This document shows, one piece after another, positions 51,248-60,181 of a stretch of DNA of 64,000 nt (position 1 is the first letter of the stretch; every line of letters starts with the position of its first letter). Origin of the DNA: JADCCX01 sp031431475 (lineage in GTDB: Bacteria > Pseudomonadota > Alphaproteobacteria > Rhizobiales > Beijerinckiaceae); the NCBI GenBank assembly GCA_031431475.1, contig JANPDL010000035.1:248001-312000 (forward strand), given 5' to 3'. The translations under genes were made by a program, and so were the position numbers. Below the pieces are notes generated by a model. The model saw nothing but the letters and a program-made list of their open reading frames with translations. It was not told the origin of the DNA and did not search any database.

Positions 51248-51403
51248 GCTATATCGGTGAAAAGAGATGGCGATGCAAGGGTCGCCATACGCGGAAATGC
51301 CCTTGATTCAGCCAGTTTGGCTTGCCTTTGCTGTTTGAATGTGGTCGCGTCGCATCTACCGGACAAGCACTGTGCTTTTTCCGGTGTGAGGGGAGACACA
51401 CTC

Positions 51404-51661
51404 ATGGAAGCACTTATCATCCAGCTCATTTCCGGAGCTATCGGCGGCAATGCAGCTGGCGCGATCTTCAAGAACCTGTCACTGGGCACAATTGGCAATT
51501 CGATCGCAGGCGTTGCCGGCGGTGGTATCGGCGGTCAGCTTCTCGGTGCTGTGCTGCCATCGCTCGCAGGCGGTATGGTTGGCCAGGCTGCCAGCGGTGG
51601 TATCGGCGGCCTTGTCCTGATGGCGGTTGTTGGCTTCATCAAGAGCAAGATGGCGAGCTGA
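51404..51661 (+). CDS. Small glycine-rich membrane protein
   Basis: An 85-residue hydrophobic protein with repeating small residues: GAIGGNAAGAIFKN, IAGVAGGGIGGQLLGAVL, AGGMVGQAASGGIGGLVL, ending FIKSKMAS. Two to three membrane segments of glycine-zipper type. No known family recognised; related short proteins occur as hypothetical genes in Rhizobiales. GGGGAG at 51390-51395 is eight bases ahead of ATG 51404. It is divergent from SRP RNA and has its own terminator. Lies between ffs and corA. Confidence 0.72.
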   Translation: MEALIIQLISGAIGGNAAGAIFKNLSLGTIGNSIAGVAGGGIGGQLLGAVLPSLAGGMVGQAASGGIGGLVLMAVVGFIKSKMAS

Positions 51662-51678
51662 TCTGTCGGGTCCTTTGT

Positions 51679-51705
51679 CCTTCTCCTGCATGGGAGAAGG
51701 GCTTT
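51679..51705 (+). terminator. Terminator hairpin after the small membrane protein
   Basis: CCTTCTCC-(TGCATG)-GGAGAAGG then GCTTT. Eight perfect pairs, short T-run. It lies between two convergent genes and can end transcription from both sides. Confidence 0.65.
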
Positions 51706-51708
51706 GGC

Positions 51709-52710
51709 CTAAAGCCACCTCTTCCGCTTGAAATACAGATACGGAATAGCCGCGGCCGCCACCATGAAGGCCAGCGCCAGTGGATAGCCCCATTCCCATT
51801 CGAGCTCGGGCATCCATTTCTTGAAATTCATGCCATAGATCGATGCAATCAGCGTCGGCGGCATCATCACGACTGACATCACCGAGAAGAGCTTGATGAT
51901 CTTGTTCTGCTCGATGGACACAAGGCCCAGCGTCGCCTCCAGAATGAAGGAAATCTTGCTGTTCAGGAAGTTCGCGTGCTCCTCGATGGATTGCACATCG
52001 CGGACCGCAGTGCGCCATTCCGCCTGAAAGCCCGATGCCCGCTGCGGCCTCTGCATGTTGGCCGAGAGATAGAGCAGCATCCGCTCCAGCGACACCATGC
52101 TTTCGCGCGCATTGGAGATGAGATCTCCCGAACGGCCTAGGCTGCGGATAACCTGCTGATAGGCGTCACCCCGCTCTGCCGTGCCTGCGTCACGCTCGAA
52201 AACATTGCGCGAGGTCAGTTCGATATCATCGCCGACTCTGCGCAGGATCTCGGCGGCGCGGTCGATAACCGTCTCGATCAAACCATCCAGCACGGCCTCC
52301 GGCTGGGGTACGCAGCCCCCCGGCTTGATGGCGCGGCTGGCGAACATCTGGAACGAGCGCGGCTCGTCATAGCGCACGGTGACCAGAACCTTGTCTGTGA
52401 GAATGAAGGAAATCGGCACCAGTTTGGGTGTTTCGGTGTCGGAATGGCAGAGGATGCGCGCGGTCATGTAGCGTGCGCCATTCTCGCTGTAGAGCAGGCT
52501 CGACGGTTCGATGTCGCGCATCTCGTCCCGGGTCGGGATTTCGATGCCCAGCCGTGCCTCAACCAGATGGTCCTCGTCCTTCGTCGGCTCGATCAGATCG
52601 ATCCAGAGTGCTTCCGCAGAGATTGTCTCGCCCTGCTGGTACAGATGGCGTTCCAGATAGCCCTGCTCGCCCCCCGGCGACTTCTCACCTGGTCTGTGTA
52701 CAATGATCAT
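51709..52710 (-). CDS. corA: CorA-type magnesium/cobalt transporter
   Basis: A 333-residue divalent-cation channel. Cytoplasmic N-domain (about 1-250) of alternating strands and helices with the long stalk helix; then two C-terminal membrane helices with the signature IYGMNFKKW between them (GMN loop), ending KRKRWL. Mediates Mg2+ (also Co2+/Ni2+) entry. Length and topology are normal. Stands alone on the minus strand, convergent to the small membrane protein gene. Confidence 0.95.
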   Translation of the reverse strand: MIIVHRPGEKSPGGEQGYLERHLYQQGETISAEALWIDLIEPTKDEDHLVEARLGIEIPTRDEMRDIEPSSLLYSENGARYMTARILCHSDTETPKLVPISFILTDKVLVTVRYDEPRSFQMFASRAIKPGGCVPQPEAVLDGLIETVIDRAAEILRRVGDDIELTSRNVFERDAGTAERGDAYQQVIRSLGRSGDLISNARESMVSLERMLLYLSANMQRPQRASGFQAEWRTAVRDVQSIEEHANFLNSKISFILEATLGLVSIEQNKIIKLFSVMSVVMMPPTLIASIYGMNFKKWMPELEWEWGYPLALAFMVAAAAIPYLYFKRKRWL

Positions 52711-52757
52711 GGACGCGACCTTCCCCGCCGAGGGTGACTAGCTCCGGTCTATGACAT

Positions 52758-53618
52758 TCATTTGATCTTCTTCAAGCCTACTGGCGGCTTGCTGTCGGCG
52801 GGTACGAAGAAATCCGGTGCAAGATCCTGCGTGGGATCGACGCGGTACCTGTCAAAATCCGTGACGCCGCGGGCATGCATGAAGGTATCGTCGATCAGAA
52901 ACTGGCCCGTCAGTTCTTTCGACGGCGTCGTGAAGATCATGTGGGCGGCATCCGCCAGAATCTCCGGCGTGCGCGACGCCTTCATCAGCATATCACCACC
53001 GAGCAGATTGTTGACGGCCGCTGTGGCGATTGTCGTGCGCGGCCAGAGCGCGTTCACTGCGATGCCCTTGCCCCGCAATTCGCCCGCAAGACCCAGCACG
53101 CATAGGCTCATGCCGTATTTGGCGATCGAATAGGCCAGATGCGGCGCAAACCATTTCTCGCTCATGTCGAGCGGCGGCGACAGCATGAGGATATGCGGAT
53201 TGGCGGATTGCGCGAGATGCGGGATCGCATGCTTCGACACCATGAATGTGCCACGCGTGTTGATCTGGTTCATCAGGTCATAGCGCTTCATATCGACGGC
53301 TTCGGTGCGGGCCAGATTGATGGCGGAGGCGTTGTTCACGACAATATCAAGGCCGCCAAATGTCTCGACTGTCTTGGCGATAGCCGCCTTGACGCTCTCC
53401 TCGTCGCGGACATCGACGACCAGGGGCAATGCTTTACCGCCCGCCTTGGTGATGGCTTCTGCGGCGGTGTAGATCGTGCCTTCGAGCTTGGGATGCGGTT
53501 CCGTCGTTTTGGCCGCTATGACGATATTGGCACCGTCGCGCGCTGCTCGAAGGCCAATGGCAAGACCGATGCCGCGCGAGGCGCCGGTGATGAAGAGGGT
53601 TTTGTTGTTAAGATTCAT
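52758..53618 (-). CDS. Short-chain dehydrogenase/reductase (HSDL2-like)
   Basis: A 286-residue SDR. Cofactor motif TGASRGIG (residues 11-18), NNASA, catalytic S-Y-K with LAYSIAKYGMS (YxxxK). The opening NNKTLFITGASRGIGLAI and middle PHILMLSPPLDMS are like HSDL2-type SDRs, which lack a defined substrate in bacteria. Its ATG overlaps the stop of the AT-rich membrane gene by four bases (ATGA, 53615-53618), so it is translationally coupled to it. Last gene of the operon with acyl-CoA dehydrogenase and enoyl-CoA hydratase. Confidence 0.9.
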   Translation of the reverse strand: MNLNNKTLFITGASRGIGLAIGLRAARDGANIVIAAKTTEPHPKLEGTIYTAAEAITKAGGKALPLVVDVRDEESVKAAIAKTVETFGGLDIVVNNASAINLARTEAVDMKRYDLMNQINTRGTFMVSKHAIPHLAQSANPHILMLSPPLDMSEKWFAPHLAYSIAKYGMSLCVLGLAGELRGKGIAVNALWPRTTIATAAVNNLLGGDMLMKASRTPEILADAAHMIFTTPSKELTGQFLIDDTFMHARGVTDFDRYRVDPTQDLAPDFFVPADSKPPVGLKKIK

Positions 53619-54055
53619 GTGCCCGATTCTTCCTCTGATTGCCTAAATCCTTGTATCACGACTGAAATTGCTAACATAATTCCAGATGATAGTCCTAACG
53701 CAGCGACACGTTTAAATAGCGCGGCATCGATTATTTTAAATGGAAACATAATTGAAAATGCTGCTACAAAGCACGTAATTGAAATTGCAAGGCAAAAATT
53801 TGAAATTATTTTTAATTGCTCATTTATAGTTTTTGCATCATCTTTGTTTAATGCTTTTATTTTCTTTAGTAAATAAACAATAGCTAAAGACAGTCCAACA
53901 ATGTATAATACAATAATTGACGCAAATGGTTTATTAATTAAAAATTTAGATAGATTACTGTTTTCAAGAAATGGTAAGGCTTGTACCATAACAATAATTA
54001 TTGAAGATATTAGCATAAAAAGAAAAAGAGCTATAATACTAATATTATTACGCAT
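53615..54055 (-). CDS. AT-rich four-helix membrane protein, hypothetical
   Basis: A 146-residue protein with four hydrophobic helices (about 7-27, 43-63, 84-104, 117-137) and a charged loop IKALNKDDAKTINEQ. No family recognised. Composition is starkly different: roughly 27 % GC over 53.75-54.06 kb against about 60 % around it, with AT-type codons. Yet it fits the operon perfectly: four bases after the enoyl-CoA hydratase stop and overlapping the SDR start by four. Probably recently transferred DNA inserted in-register. Coding status is supported by the tight junctions and consistent hydrophobicity. Confidence 0.7.
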   Translation of the reverse strand: MRNNISIIALFLFMLISSIIIVMVQALPFLENSNLSKFLINKPFASIIVLYIVGLSLAIVYLLKKIKALNKDDAKTINEQLKIISNFCLAISITCFVAAFSIMFPFKIIDAALFKRVAALGLSSGIMLAISVVIQGFRQSEEESGT

Positions 54056-54059
54056 AATT

Positions 54060-54803
54060 CTATTTACTCAAAAAAGCCATGAAAGCCTTCTGGGCTTCTG
54101 TGGAGCGCAGGCGCTGGGCGAACATCAATGCCTCTTCGTCGATACGAGCGAGGATTTCGTCCGGAGAGCCTTTGATCAGCTGGCGCGACAGCCTCACCGC
54201 CTCGCGCGGCTTGGATGCGATCTCGGCGGCGGCGGCAAAACCCGCGGCTTCTATGTCGGCAGATGGCACGACAGCATTGGCGATGCCTGCCCCAACTGCC
54301 TGCTCCGGCCCGAAAGCGCGGCCCATCACCAGCAATTCGAAAGCCCGTGCATGGCCCATAATGCGCGGTGCCAGCAGGCTCGACGCCGCTTCCGGCACCA
54401 GCGCCAGATTGACGAAAGGCGTGGAGAGTTTTGCCCGTTCGCTCAGCAGTACGTGGTCGCAATGCAGCAGCATCGTGGTGCCGACACCGACTGCAAGGCC
54501 ATCGACGGCAGCAACCAGCGGCTTTTCTGCAATCGTCAGGGCGCGCAGGAAGGACAACACCTCCTGTCCCAGATTGCCACTGGCGGCGAAACCCGCGAAA
54601 TCTTTCAGATCGTTGCCGGCAGAGAAGACGCCGGGCAGACCGAGGAATAGCACCGCACCAACACTGGAATCGCCGTTTGCATCCAGCAGAGCCTCCGCCA
54701 TCGCTCCGTACATCAGTGAGGTCAGCGCGTTCTTCTTGTCTGGCCGGTTCATGCGGATGGCGAGAACGCCGTCGCGGCGGATGAGTTCGATATGGTCGGA
54801 CAT
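54060..54803 (-). CDS. Enoyl-CoA hydratase/isomerase family protein
   Basis: A 247-residue crotonase-fold enzyme. Oxyanion-hole regions are FSAGNDLKDFAG (about 65-76) and KPLVAAVDGLAVGVGTTM (about 98-115). The second catalytic region reads NLALVPEAASSLLAPRIMG, with Glu in the VPEAASS position seen in enoyl-CoA isomerases (ECI2-type) rather than the hydratase AGG motif, so isomerase activity is possible. ATG 54803 has GAG 8 bases ahead; a GTG at 54812 overlapping the preceding stop is the alternative. Second gene in the acyl-CoA operon. Confidence 0.9.
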   Translation of the reverse strand: MSDHIELIRRDGVLAIRMNRPDKKNALTSLMYGAMAEALLDANGDSSVGAVLFLGLPGVFSAGNDLKDFAGFAASGNLGQEVLSFLRALTIAEKPLVAAVDGLAVGVGTTMLLHCDHVLLSERAKLSTPFVNLALVPEAASSLLAPRIMGHARAFELLVMGRAFGPEQAVGAGIANAVVPSADIEAAGFAAAAEIASKPREAVRLSRQLIKGSPDEILARIDEEALMFAQRLRSTEAQKAFMAFLSK

Positions 54804-54808
54804 CGTGC

Positions 54809-56605
54809 TCACTCGGCCGCGTCGATGTAAGCGCCGTTGACCGCTGATGCACCGTCGATCACGGCATGCTCGATCCCCAGCGCAATGGATGCAGAGTTCT
54901 CGGCAAAGAAGCGGCAATCGCGGATACGGCGGCCATGGGCCGGATCGGTTTCGCCCGCCTGCAACGCTTCACGGGCGGCGAGCGCGGCCTCGGCGAGATA
55001 AGCACCCCCTGCTGCTAGTCCGAAAAGGCGCAGATAAGGCGTGGCACCCGCCATGGCTTCGGCGGGTGATGCCACAAGCGTTTTCTGCATCCAGTCGGTG
55101 GTACGCTCAAGGCTGTCGACGGCCTCGCGCAGGCGCTGGCCTGACTTGCCGAAGGCGGGATCGTTGAGCCTGGCCACTGCTTCTGCGGCATTGCGGTAGC
55201 GCGCGATGGAAGCCTTCACGGTGTCGCCGCCCGCCAGAGGCAATTTGCGCATGACGAGATCTATGGACTGGATTCCATTGGTTCCTTCGTAGATCGCGAG
55301 GATGCGGGCATCGCGGTAGTGCTGGGCGGCTCCGGTTTCCTCGACGAAACCCATGCCGCCGTGGATCTGCACTCCCGTAGAGGCGATCTCGATACCCATA
55401 TCGGTGCCAAACGCCTTGGCGACCGGCGTGAGAAGCGAGGCCTCTTCGTATGCCAGCTTTTTCTTCGCAGGGTCGGCCTCGCGGTGATAGCGGTCGAGTG
55501 CAGCCGCCGTGACATAGCAGATGGCGCGGGCCGCTGCCGTCTTGGATCGCATGTCGATGAGCATGCGCTTCACATCGGGGTGCTCGATGATCGGGCTCAT
55601 GCCCTGTGCCGTTGTCCCTGGTGCCAACTTCTTCAAGGGGGATTGGCCCTGCCTGCGCTCCTGCGCGAACTTCAGCGCCTGCTGATAAGCCCTGTCGGCG
55701 ATGGCGACACCCTGGATCGCGACATTGAGTCGTGCGTTGTTCATCATCGTGAACATGCAGGCCAGACCCTTGTTCTCCTCGCCGATGAGCCACCCAATAG
55801 CGCCGCCGTTGTCGCCGAAGACCATCGTGCAAGTTGGCGAGGCGTGAATGCCGAGCTTGTGCTCGATGGAATGGCAGCGCACGTCGTTGGTGGTTCCGTC
55901 CGGCATAACCTTGGGAACAAGAAAGAGCGAGATGCCGCGCGTTCCGGCGGGCGCATCGGGCAGGCGGGCGAGGACGAGATGGACGATGTTGTCCGTCATG
56001 TCGTGATCGCCGTAGGTGATATAAATCTTCTGTCCCGTGATCTTGTAGCTGCCGTCGCCAACCGGGTCAGCCTTGGTGCGCAGCGCGGCAAGATCAGAGC
56101 CGGCCTGCGGCTCCGTGAGGTTCATCGTGCCGGTCCATTCACCCGAGACGAGCTTGCCGAGATAGCGGTCCTGCAAATCTTTCGAGCCATGGGCCGTCAG
56201 GGCCTCGATGGCACCCATGGTCAGCAGCGGATTGAGGGCGAAGGCGAGGTTTGCGGCATTCCAGATTTCGGTACAGGCCGAGTTCAGCAGGATCGGCAGG
56301 CCCTGGCCACCGAAGGCTTCCTGCGCCGGTAGTGCCAGCCAGCCCGAGGCTGCCCAGTCCGTGTAAGCCTCTTTCCAGCCTGGCGCGGTTTTCACGTTGC
56401 CATTCTCGATTCTGGCTCCGGCGCGGTCGCCTGGCCAGTTCAGCGGCGCAAGACGTGCTTCTGCAAACTTGCCCGCCTCTTCCAGAATGGCGTCCGTGGT
56501 GGCATCATCCAGATCGGCATAAATACCATCGGCTTGCCCACGCGCCAGACCGGCGACATGGCGCATCATGAAGGCAATATCCTTGACAGGCGCAATGTAG
56601 CTCAT
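54809..56605 (-). CDS. Large acyl-CoA dehydrogenase (FadE/DmdC-like)
   Basis: A 598-residue FAD flavoenzyme, longer than the classic ~380-residue type because of an extra C-terminal domain (about 460-598) as in DmdC/FadE5-like proteins. Signatures: NLTEPQAGSDLAALRTKA, TYGDHDMTDNI, and the catalytic-Glu region LAIYEGTNGIQSIDL. Dehydrogenates acyl-CoA at the alpha-beta position; chain-length or methylthio specificity is not decidable. Heads the four-gene operon acd-ech-orf-sdr. Divergent from the Sua5 gene across 115 bases. Confidence 0.93.
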   Translation of the reverse strand: MSYIAPVKDIAFMMRHVAGLARGQADGIYADLDDATTDAILEEAGKFAEARLAPLNWPGDRAGARIENGNVKTAPGWKEAYTDWAASGWLALPAQEAFGGQGLPILLNSACTEIWNAANLAFALNPLLTMGAIEALTAHGSKDLQDRYLGKLVSGEWTGTMNLTEPQAGSDLAALRTKADPVGDGSYKITGQKIYITYGDHDMTDNIVHLVLARLPDAPAGTRGISLFLVPKVMPDGTTNDVRCHSIEHKLGIHASPTCTMVFGDNGGAIGWLIGEENKGLACMFTMMNNARLNVAIQGVAIADRAYQQALKFAQERRQGQSPLKKLAPGTTAQGMSPIIEHPDVKRMLIDMRSKTAAARAICYVTAAALDRYHREADPAKKKLAYEEASLLTPVAKAFGTDMGIEIASTGVQIHGGMGFVEETGAAQHYRDARILAIYEGTNGIQSIDLVMRKLPLAGGDTVKASIARYRNAAEAVARLNDPAFGKSGQRLREAVDSLERTTDWMQKTLVASPAEAMAGATPYLRLFGLAAGGAYLAEAALAAREALQAGETDPAHGRRIRDCRFFAENSASIALGIEHAVIDGASAVNGAYIDAAE

Positions 56606-56720
56606 GATCTCCCTCCCGAACCAGCAAACGTTGAAAAAGTCTCTTTATGCTTGACCATCGACGCTAGCCTCCCCTACCGCGCTGGGCAACGAGAATATCC
56701 AATAGTTCATATGTAAACCA

Positions 56721-57740
56721 ATGTCACGCGAATCTGAGCAGATCGGTATTTTTCAACGTGGCCGCATCATCGGTACTGCGCCGGAGGATATTGCCTTCGC
56801 TGCGTCGTTGCTGTCTGCAGGCGATCTCGTCGGCATGCCAACCGAGACGGTGTACGGCCTCGCAGCGGATGCTACACAAGGTGCGGCTGTAGCCGCGATC
56901 TACGCCGCCAAAGGCAGACCGTCGTTCAATCCGCTGATCAGCCATGTCGCAAGCCTCGAGCAGGCGCTGGAGCATGGAGTCTTCAATCCCGATGCCCTCC
57001 GACTGGCAGAGGCGTTCTGGCCGGGGCCGTTGACGCTGGTCGTACCGTTCAGGCCGACGTCGGCGGTCTCTGATCTGGCGCGTGCAGGGCTCGATACCAT
57101 TGCCTTGCGCGTGCCTTCTCATCCGGTCGCGCGTGCACTGATTGCGCAGGCTGGCGTCCCGGTTGCTGCACCGTCCGCCAATCTGTCCGGACGGATCAGC
57201 CCGACCACTGCGCGTGATGTCTGTGCCGATCTCGGTGACAGAGTGGCGGCTGTCGTGGATGGCGGTGCTTGTGACGTAGGGCTTGAATCGACAATCATCA
57301 GTTGCATTGCCAAGAGGGTCGTCCAGCTGCGTTCCGGTGGGCTCGAGCGCGAATCACTGTTACGCATTCTTGGGCGGGAAATGGACAACCTGATCCCGGA
57401 TATGACCATACGATCGCCGGGACTGCTGGAGTCCCATTATGCACCGCTTGCAATGCTGCATATGAACATAACAGAATTTCATGAAAATGACGCTATTCTT
57501 GCATTCGGCAGCATCAAATTGCCAGAATTCCCTGCTGATAGGCCTATTGTAAACCTTTCCCCAACGGCAAATCTGCTGCAAGCTGCTGCACGCCTTTTTT
57601 CAGCCCTCCGAGAACTCGATGCCCATTATCCAGCCACAATTGCGGCGGTTCCGATTCCAGTGGGCGGCCTCGGTGAAGCGATCAACGACCGACTTGTACG
57701 GGCATCAGCACCCCGATCTTTCACCCACAGCCGTTCATAG
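56721..57740 (+). CDS. L-threonylcarbamoyladenylate synthase (Sua5/YwlC)
   Basis: A 339-residue Sua5-type protein that makes threonylcarbamoyl-AMP for t6A at position 37 of ANN-decoding tRNAs. YrdC domain (about 15-205): PTETVYGLAADATQ, KGRPSFNPL, WPGPLTLVV, SANLSGRISPT. The additional ~130-residue C-terminal Sua5 domain is present (LGREMDNLIPDMTIRSPGLLE onward). Length is typical for Sua5 rather than TsaC. ATG 56721. Divergent from the acyl-CoA dehydrogenase gene. Confidence 0.93.
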   Translation: MSRESEQIGIFQRGRIIGTAPEDIAFAASLLSAGDLVGMPTETVYGLAADATQGAAVAAIYAAKGRPSFNPLISHVASLEQALEHGVFNPDALRLAEAFWPGPLTLVVPFRPTSAVSDLARAGLDTIALRVPSHPVARALIAQAGVPVAAPSANLSGRISPTTARDVCADLGDRVAAVVDGGACDVGLESTIISCIAKRVVQLRSGGLERESLLRILGREMDNLIPDMTIRSPGLLESHYAPLAMLHMNITEFHENDAILAFGSIKLPEFPADRPIVNLSPTANLLQAAARLFSALRELDAHYPATIAAVPIPVGGLGEAINDRLVRASAPRSFTHSRS

Positions 57741-57804
57741 ATTTTCAAGGCAGAATACAACCAGCAGTTCTGTCTTTTTTCCAAACCGTGTAGTGTAACT
57801 CCCG

Positions 57805-58704
57805 ATGCAGAATATTTCCTGGGATGAATTCCGTCTGGTCAAGGCTATTGCAGACACCGGGTCGCTTGCGGGAGCGGGCGATGTGCTGGCGCTCAATCAC
57901 TCGACCGTGTTCCGCCGCCTGAACGCGCTGGAACTGGAGCTTGGCAGCCGCCTTTTCGAGCGAGCGCGCACGGGTTATGTGCCGACACCGGCCGGCGAAG
58001 AGATGGTTCTGCTGGCCACCCGCATGTTCGATGACATCACCGATTTCGAACGTCGTGTGGCGGGACGGGATGTCAAGCCATCAGGCGAGTTGCGTGTGAC
58101 CACCAACGATTCCCTCGTGGCACATCTGGCAACGCCGCTGTTTGGTGCGTTTTGCAGGCAATATCCCGAGATCAAACTGGATGTGATGATCGACAACCGC
58201 GCGCTGAACCTCTCGCGGCGCGATGCGGATGTGGCGATCCGCGCCACGGCAGAGCCGCCGGAGACACTGGTGGGCCGCCGCATTGCATCCATTGCCTGGT
58301 CGGTCTACGGCAGCAATGGTTGTGATATCCAGCAGACGGATGACCCTTCCGACCTTGCGGATCAGATGTGGATTGGCTTTGGCGACGCCATAAGTAACAT
58401 CGGACCAGCCCGCTGGATGGCGCGGGCCGTCAGTCCGTCGAAGATATTCTACAAGCTGAACACGGTGTTGGGCCTATCACAGGCGATTGAAGCCGGTTTG
58501 GGCGTTGGCTTTGCCCCCTGTTTTATTGGCGACCGCACGCCAGGCCTGATGCGGCTGTTGCGGTCACCGATGGTGTTTGATTCATCGCTGTGGCTTCTCA
58601 CTCACCCCGATCTGAAGAACTCGGCGCGTGTCCGGGCCTTCATCGACTTCATGGGGCGTGAACTGGTTCGCCAGAAGCCGTTGATCGAAGGGCATGCAGG
58701 CTGA
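57805..58704 (+). CDS. LysR-family transcriptional regulator
   Basis: A 299-residue LysR-type regulator. N-terminal HTH: VKAIADTGSLAGAGDVLALN and HSTVFRRLNALELELGSRLF; the GYVPTPAGEEMV linker follows. Effector-binding periplasmic-protein-like domain from about 90. No adjacent divergent target gene, so its target is not evident; the next operon starts 275 bases downstream in the same direction. The gap between them contains two GTTAAC sequences (58727 and 58761) and a TTAA-N7-TGAA near-match to the CtrA motif but no convincing promoter. Confidence 0.9.
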   Translation: MQNISWDEFRLVKAIADTGSLAGAGDVLALNHSTVFRRLNALELELGSRLFERARTGYVPTPAGEEMVLLATRMFDDITDFERRVAGRDVKPSGELRVTTNDSLVAHLATPLFGAFCRQYPEIKLDVMIDNRALNLSRRDADVAIRATAEPPETLVGRRIASIAWSVYGSNGCDIQQTDDPSDLADQMWIGFGDAISNIGPARWMARAVSPSKIFYKLNTVLGLSQAIEAGLGVGFAPCFIGDRTPGLMRLLRSPMVFDSSLWLLTHPDLKNSARVRAFIDFMGRELVRQKPLIEGHAG

Positions 58705-58979
58705 GATCCTCACAGCTGCGAGACAGTTAACCAGCGTTGAAAGGGTAACCTGACGCAGAGTTAACCCTCGGCATTCTTAACAAGTTTTTCAATCTTCATC
58801 GATAAGTTGCTGCGTGAAGGGGATTCAGAAGAGTTCACGCAATCCAGAATGGACGGCCAAACAGGCTTTCCGTTTCGTCATGCGGACGCTCGTTCTGACC
58901 AACCCCTAAGATTTGCGACCTTGCGGATGCAACCGCGATACGGCGCATTCTGTTGCAACAGGTTGGTTTGAGTATCGAG

Positions 58980-60179
58980 ATGAAACGGCGTCAAAACACA
59001 GCGATTGCCCCGGCAGAGTATGAATCTTCCCGCAGGGTGAGCCGGAATCTCGAATTGTCAGGGCAAATCGAGAAGATGCTCCGGCGGTTGCGTATGTCCG
59101 TCGTTTTTGGCGGCAACAAGGCTGTCGAAGGCGCTGTCATTCACCAGAGTAACAATTCACGGTCGTGGAAGAGCTACGAGACCGTCGCCGGTGATATCGC
59201 TGCTGCCATGGAACGGCTTGGTTGTCGCGATGTCGTGCTGGTTCCTGATGATATGCGCCTGGGCGAGCATCTGAAATCCCATCAGTCCCACATTGCTTGG
59301 CTGAACAGCGGAGGCGTGCAGGGCCAGGGTTCTGTCGCCCATGCACCAGCGATGCTGGAAATGTTCGGCGTTCCCTACGTTGGACATGATCCGATCATTG
59401 CCGGAATCCTTGACCAGAAGCACATCTTCAAGCGGCAACTCAGGGCCGCAGGCATCCCGACGGCTGATTTCCACATCTGGCAGCCCGGTCTGAGCGCTGC
59501 TGATCCCGTTGTTGATCCCGGTTTCTTTGCCGCCTTTGGTGATTATCGTGGACCGTTCATCGTCAAGCCGGTCTCGGGCCGCGCATCCCTGCATGTGACC
59601 TACATCGAGGAGCGCTCGGATATCGCCGATGCGGTCCGAGCTGTCTATGAAGTGACCCGCAATCAGGTCCTGATCGAACGCTATCTGGGCGGTCAGGAGT
59701 ATTGCGTTGCCATCGCTGGTCCCGTGATCGCGCGTCAGGGCAAACTCGAGCGCTTGCCGGAACCCTTTGTGTTCTCGCCGCTTGAGCGCTGTCTGGACCC
59801 GGACGAGAAAATCTTCACTTCGATGGATGTGAAGCCAATCACAGGTGATCGCGCGCGGCCACTTGATCCCGTGGCCGATGCCGAGACCATCGCCCGGCTT
59901 GAAATTCTGGCCCGTCAGGTTTTCGCAGAGCTTGGTGTTGAAACCCTGATCCGCCTTGATGTCAGGGCAGACCGCCACGGCAACCTGTTTGTGCTGGAAG
60001 CCAATCCGAAGCCAGACCTGAAGGCTCCGGGTAACGGGGTGACCAGCCTTGTCTGCATCGGTTTGCCCGAGCTGGGAATGACCTATGACGATCTGATCCT
60101 GTCGATCTTTGCTGACCGGATCGATGTTCTCCTGAGCGAACGGCGCGGTTCCGCCGATCGTCTGACGCGATTGCTGTGA
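58980..60179 (+). CDS. ATP-grasp ligase, D-alanine-D-alanine-ligase-like
   Basis: A protein of about 399 residues. After a basic leader (1-40) comes a pre-ATP-grasp Rossmann-like part (VVFGGNKAVEGA; VAHAPAMLEMFGVPYVGHD, as in Ddl), then the ATP-grasp: FIVKPVSGRASLHVTY for the ATP lysine, LIERYLGGQEYCVAIAG, and the Mg2+-binding LEANPKPDL where Ddl has EINT-P. The substrate is not D-Ala-D-Ala by evidence; the protein is longer and not in a mur/fts cluster. It heads the operon with the sensor-MFS protein two bases later. ATG 58980 chosen; TTG 58953 is possible. Confidence 0.82.
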   Translation: MKRRQNTAIAPAEYESSRRVSRNLELSGQIEKMLRRLRMSVVFGGNKAVEGAVIHQSNNSRSWKSYETVAGDIAAAMERLGCRDVVLVPDDMRLGEHLKSHQSHIAWLNSGGVQGQGSVAHAPAMLEMFGVPYVGHDPIIAGILDQKHIFKRQLRAAGIPTADFHIWQPGLSAADPVVDPGFFAAFGDYRGPFIVKPVSGRASLHVTYIEERSDIADAVRAVYEVTRNQVLIERYLGGQEYCVAIAGPVIARQGKLERLPEPFVFSPLERCLDPDEKIFTSMDVKPITGDRARPLDPVADAETIARLEILARQVFAELGVETLIRLDVRADRHGNLFVLEANPKPDLKAPGNGVTSLVCIGLPELGMTYDDLILSIFADRIDVLLSERRGSADRLTRLL

Positions 60180-60181
60180 GG

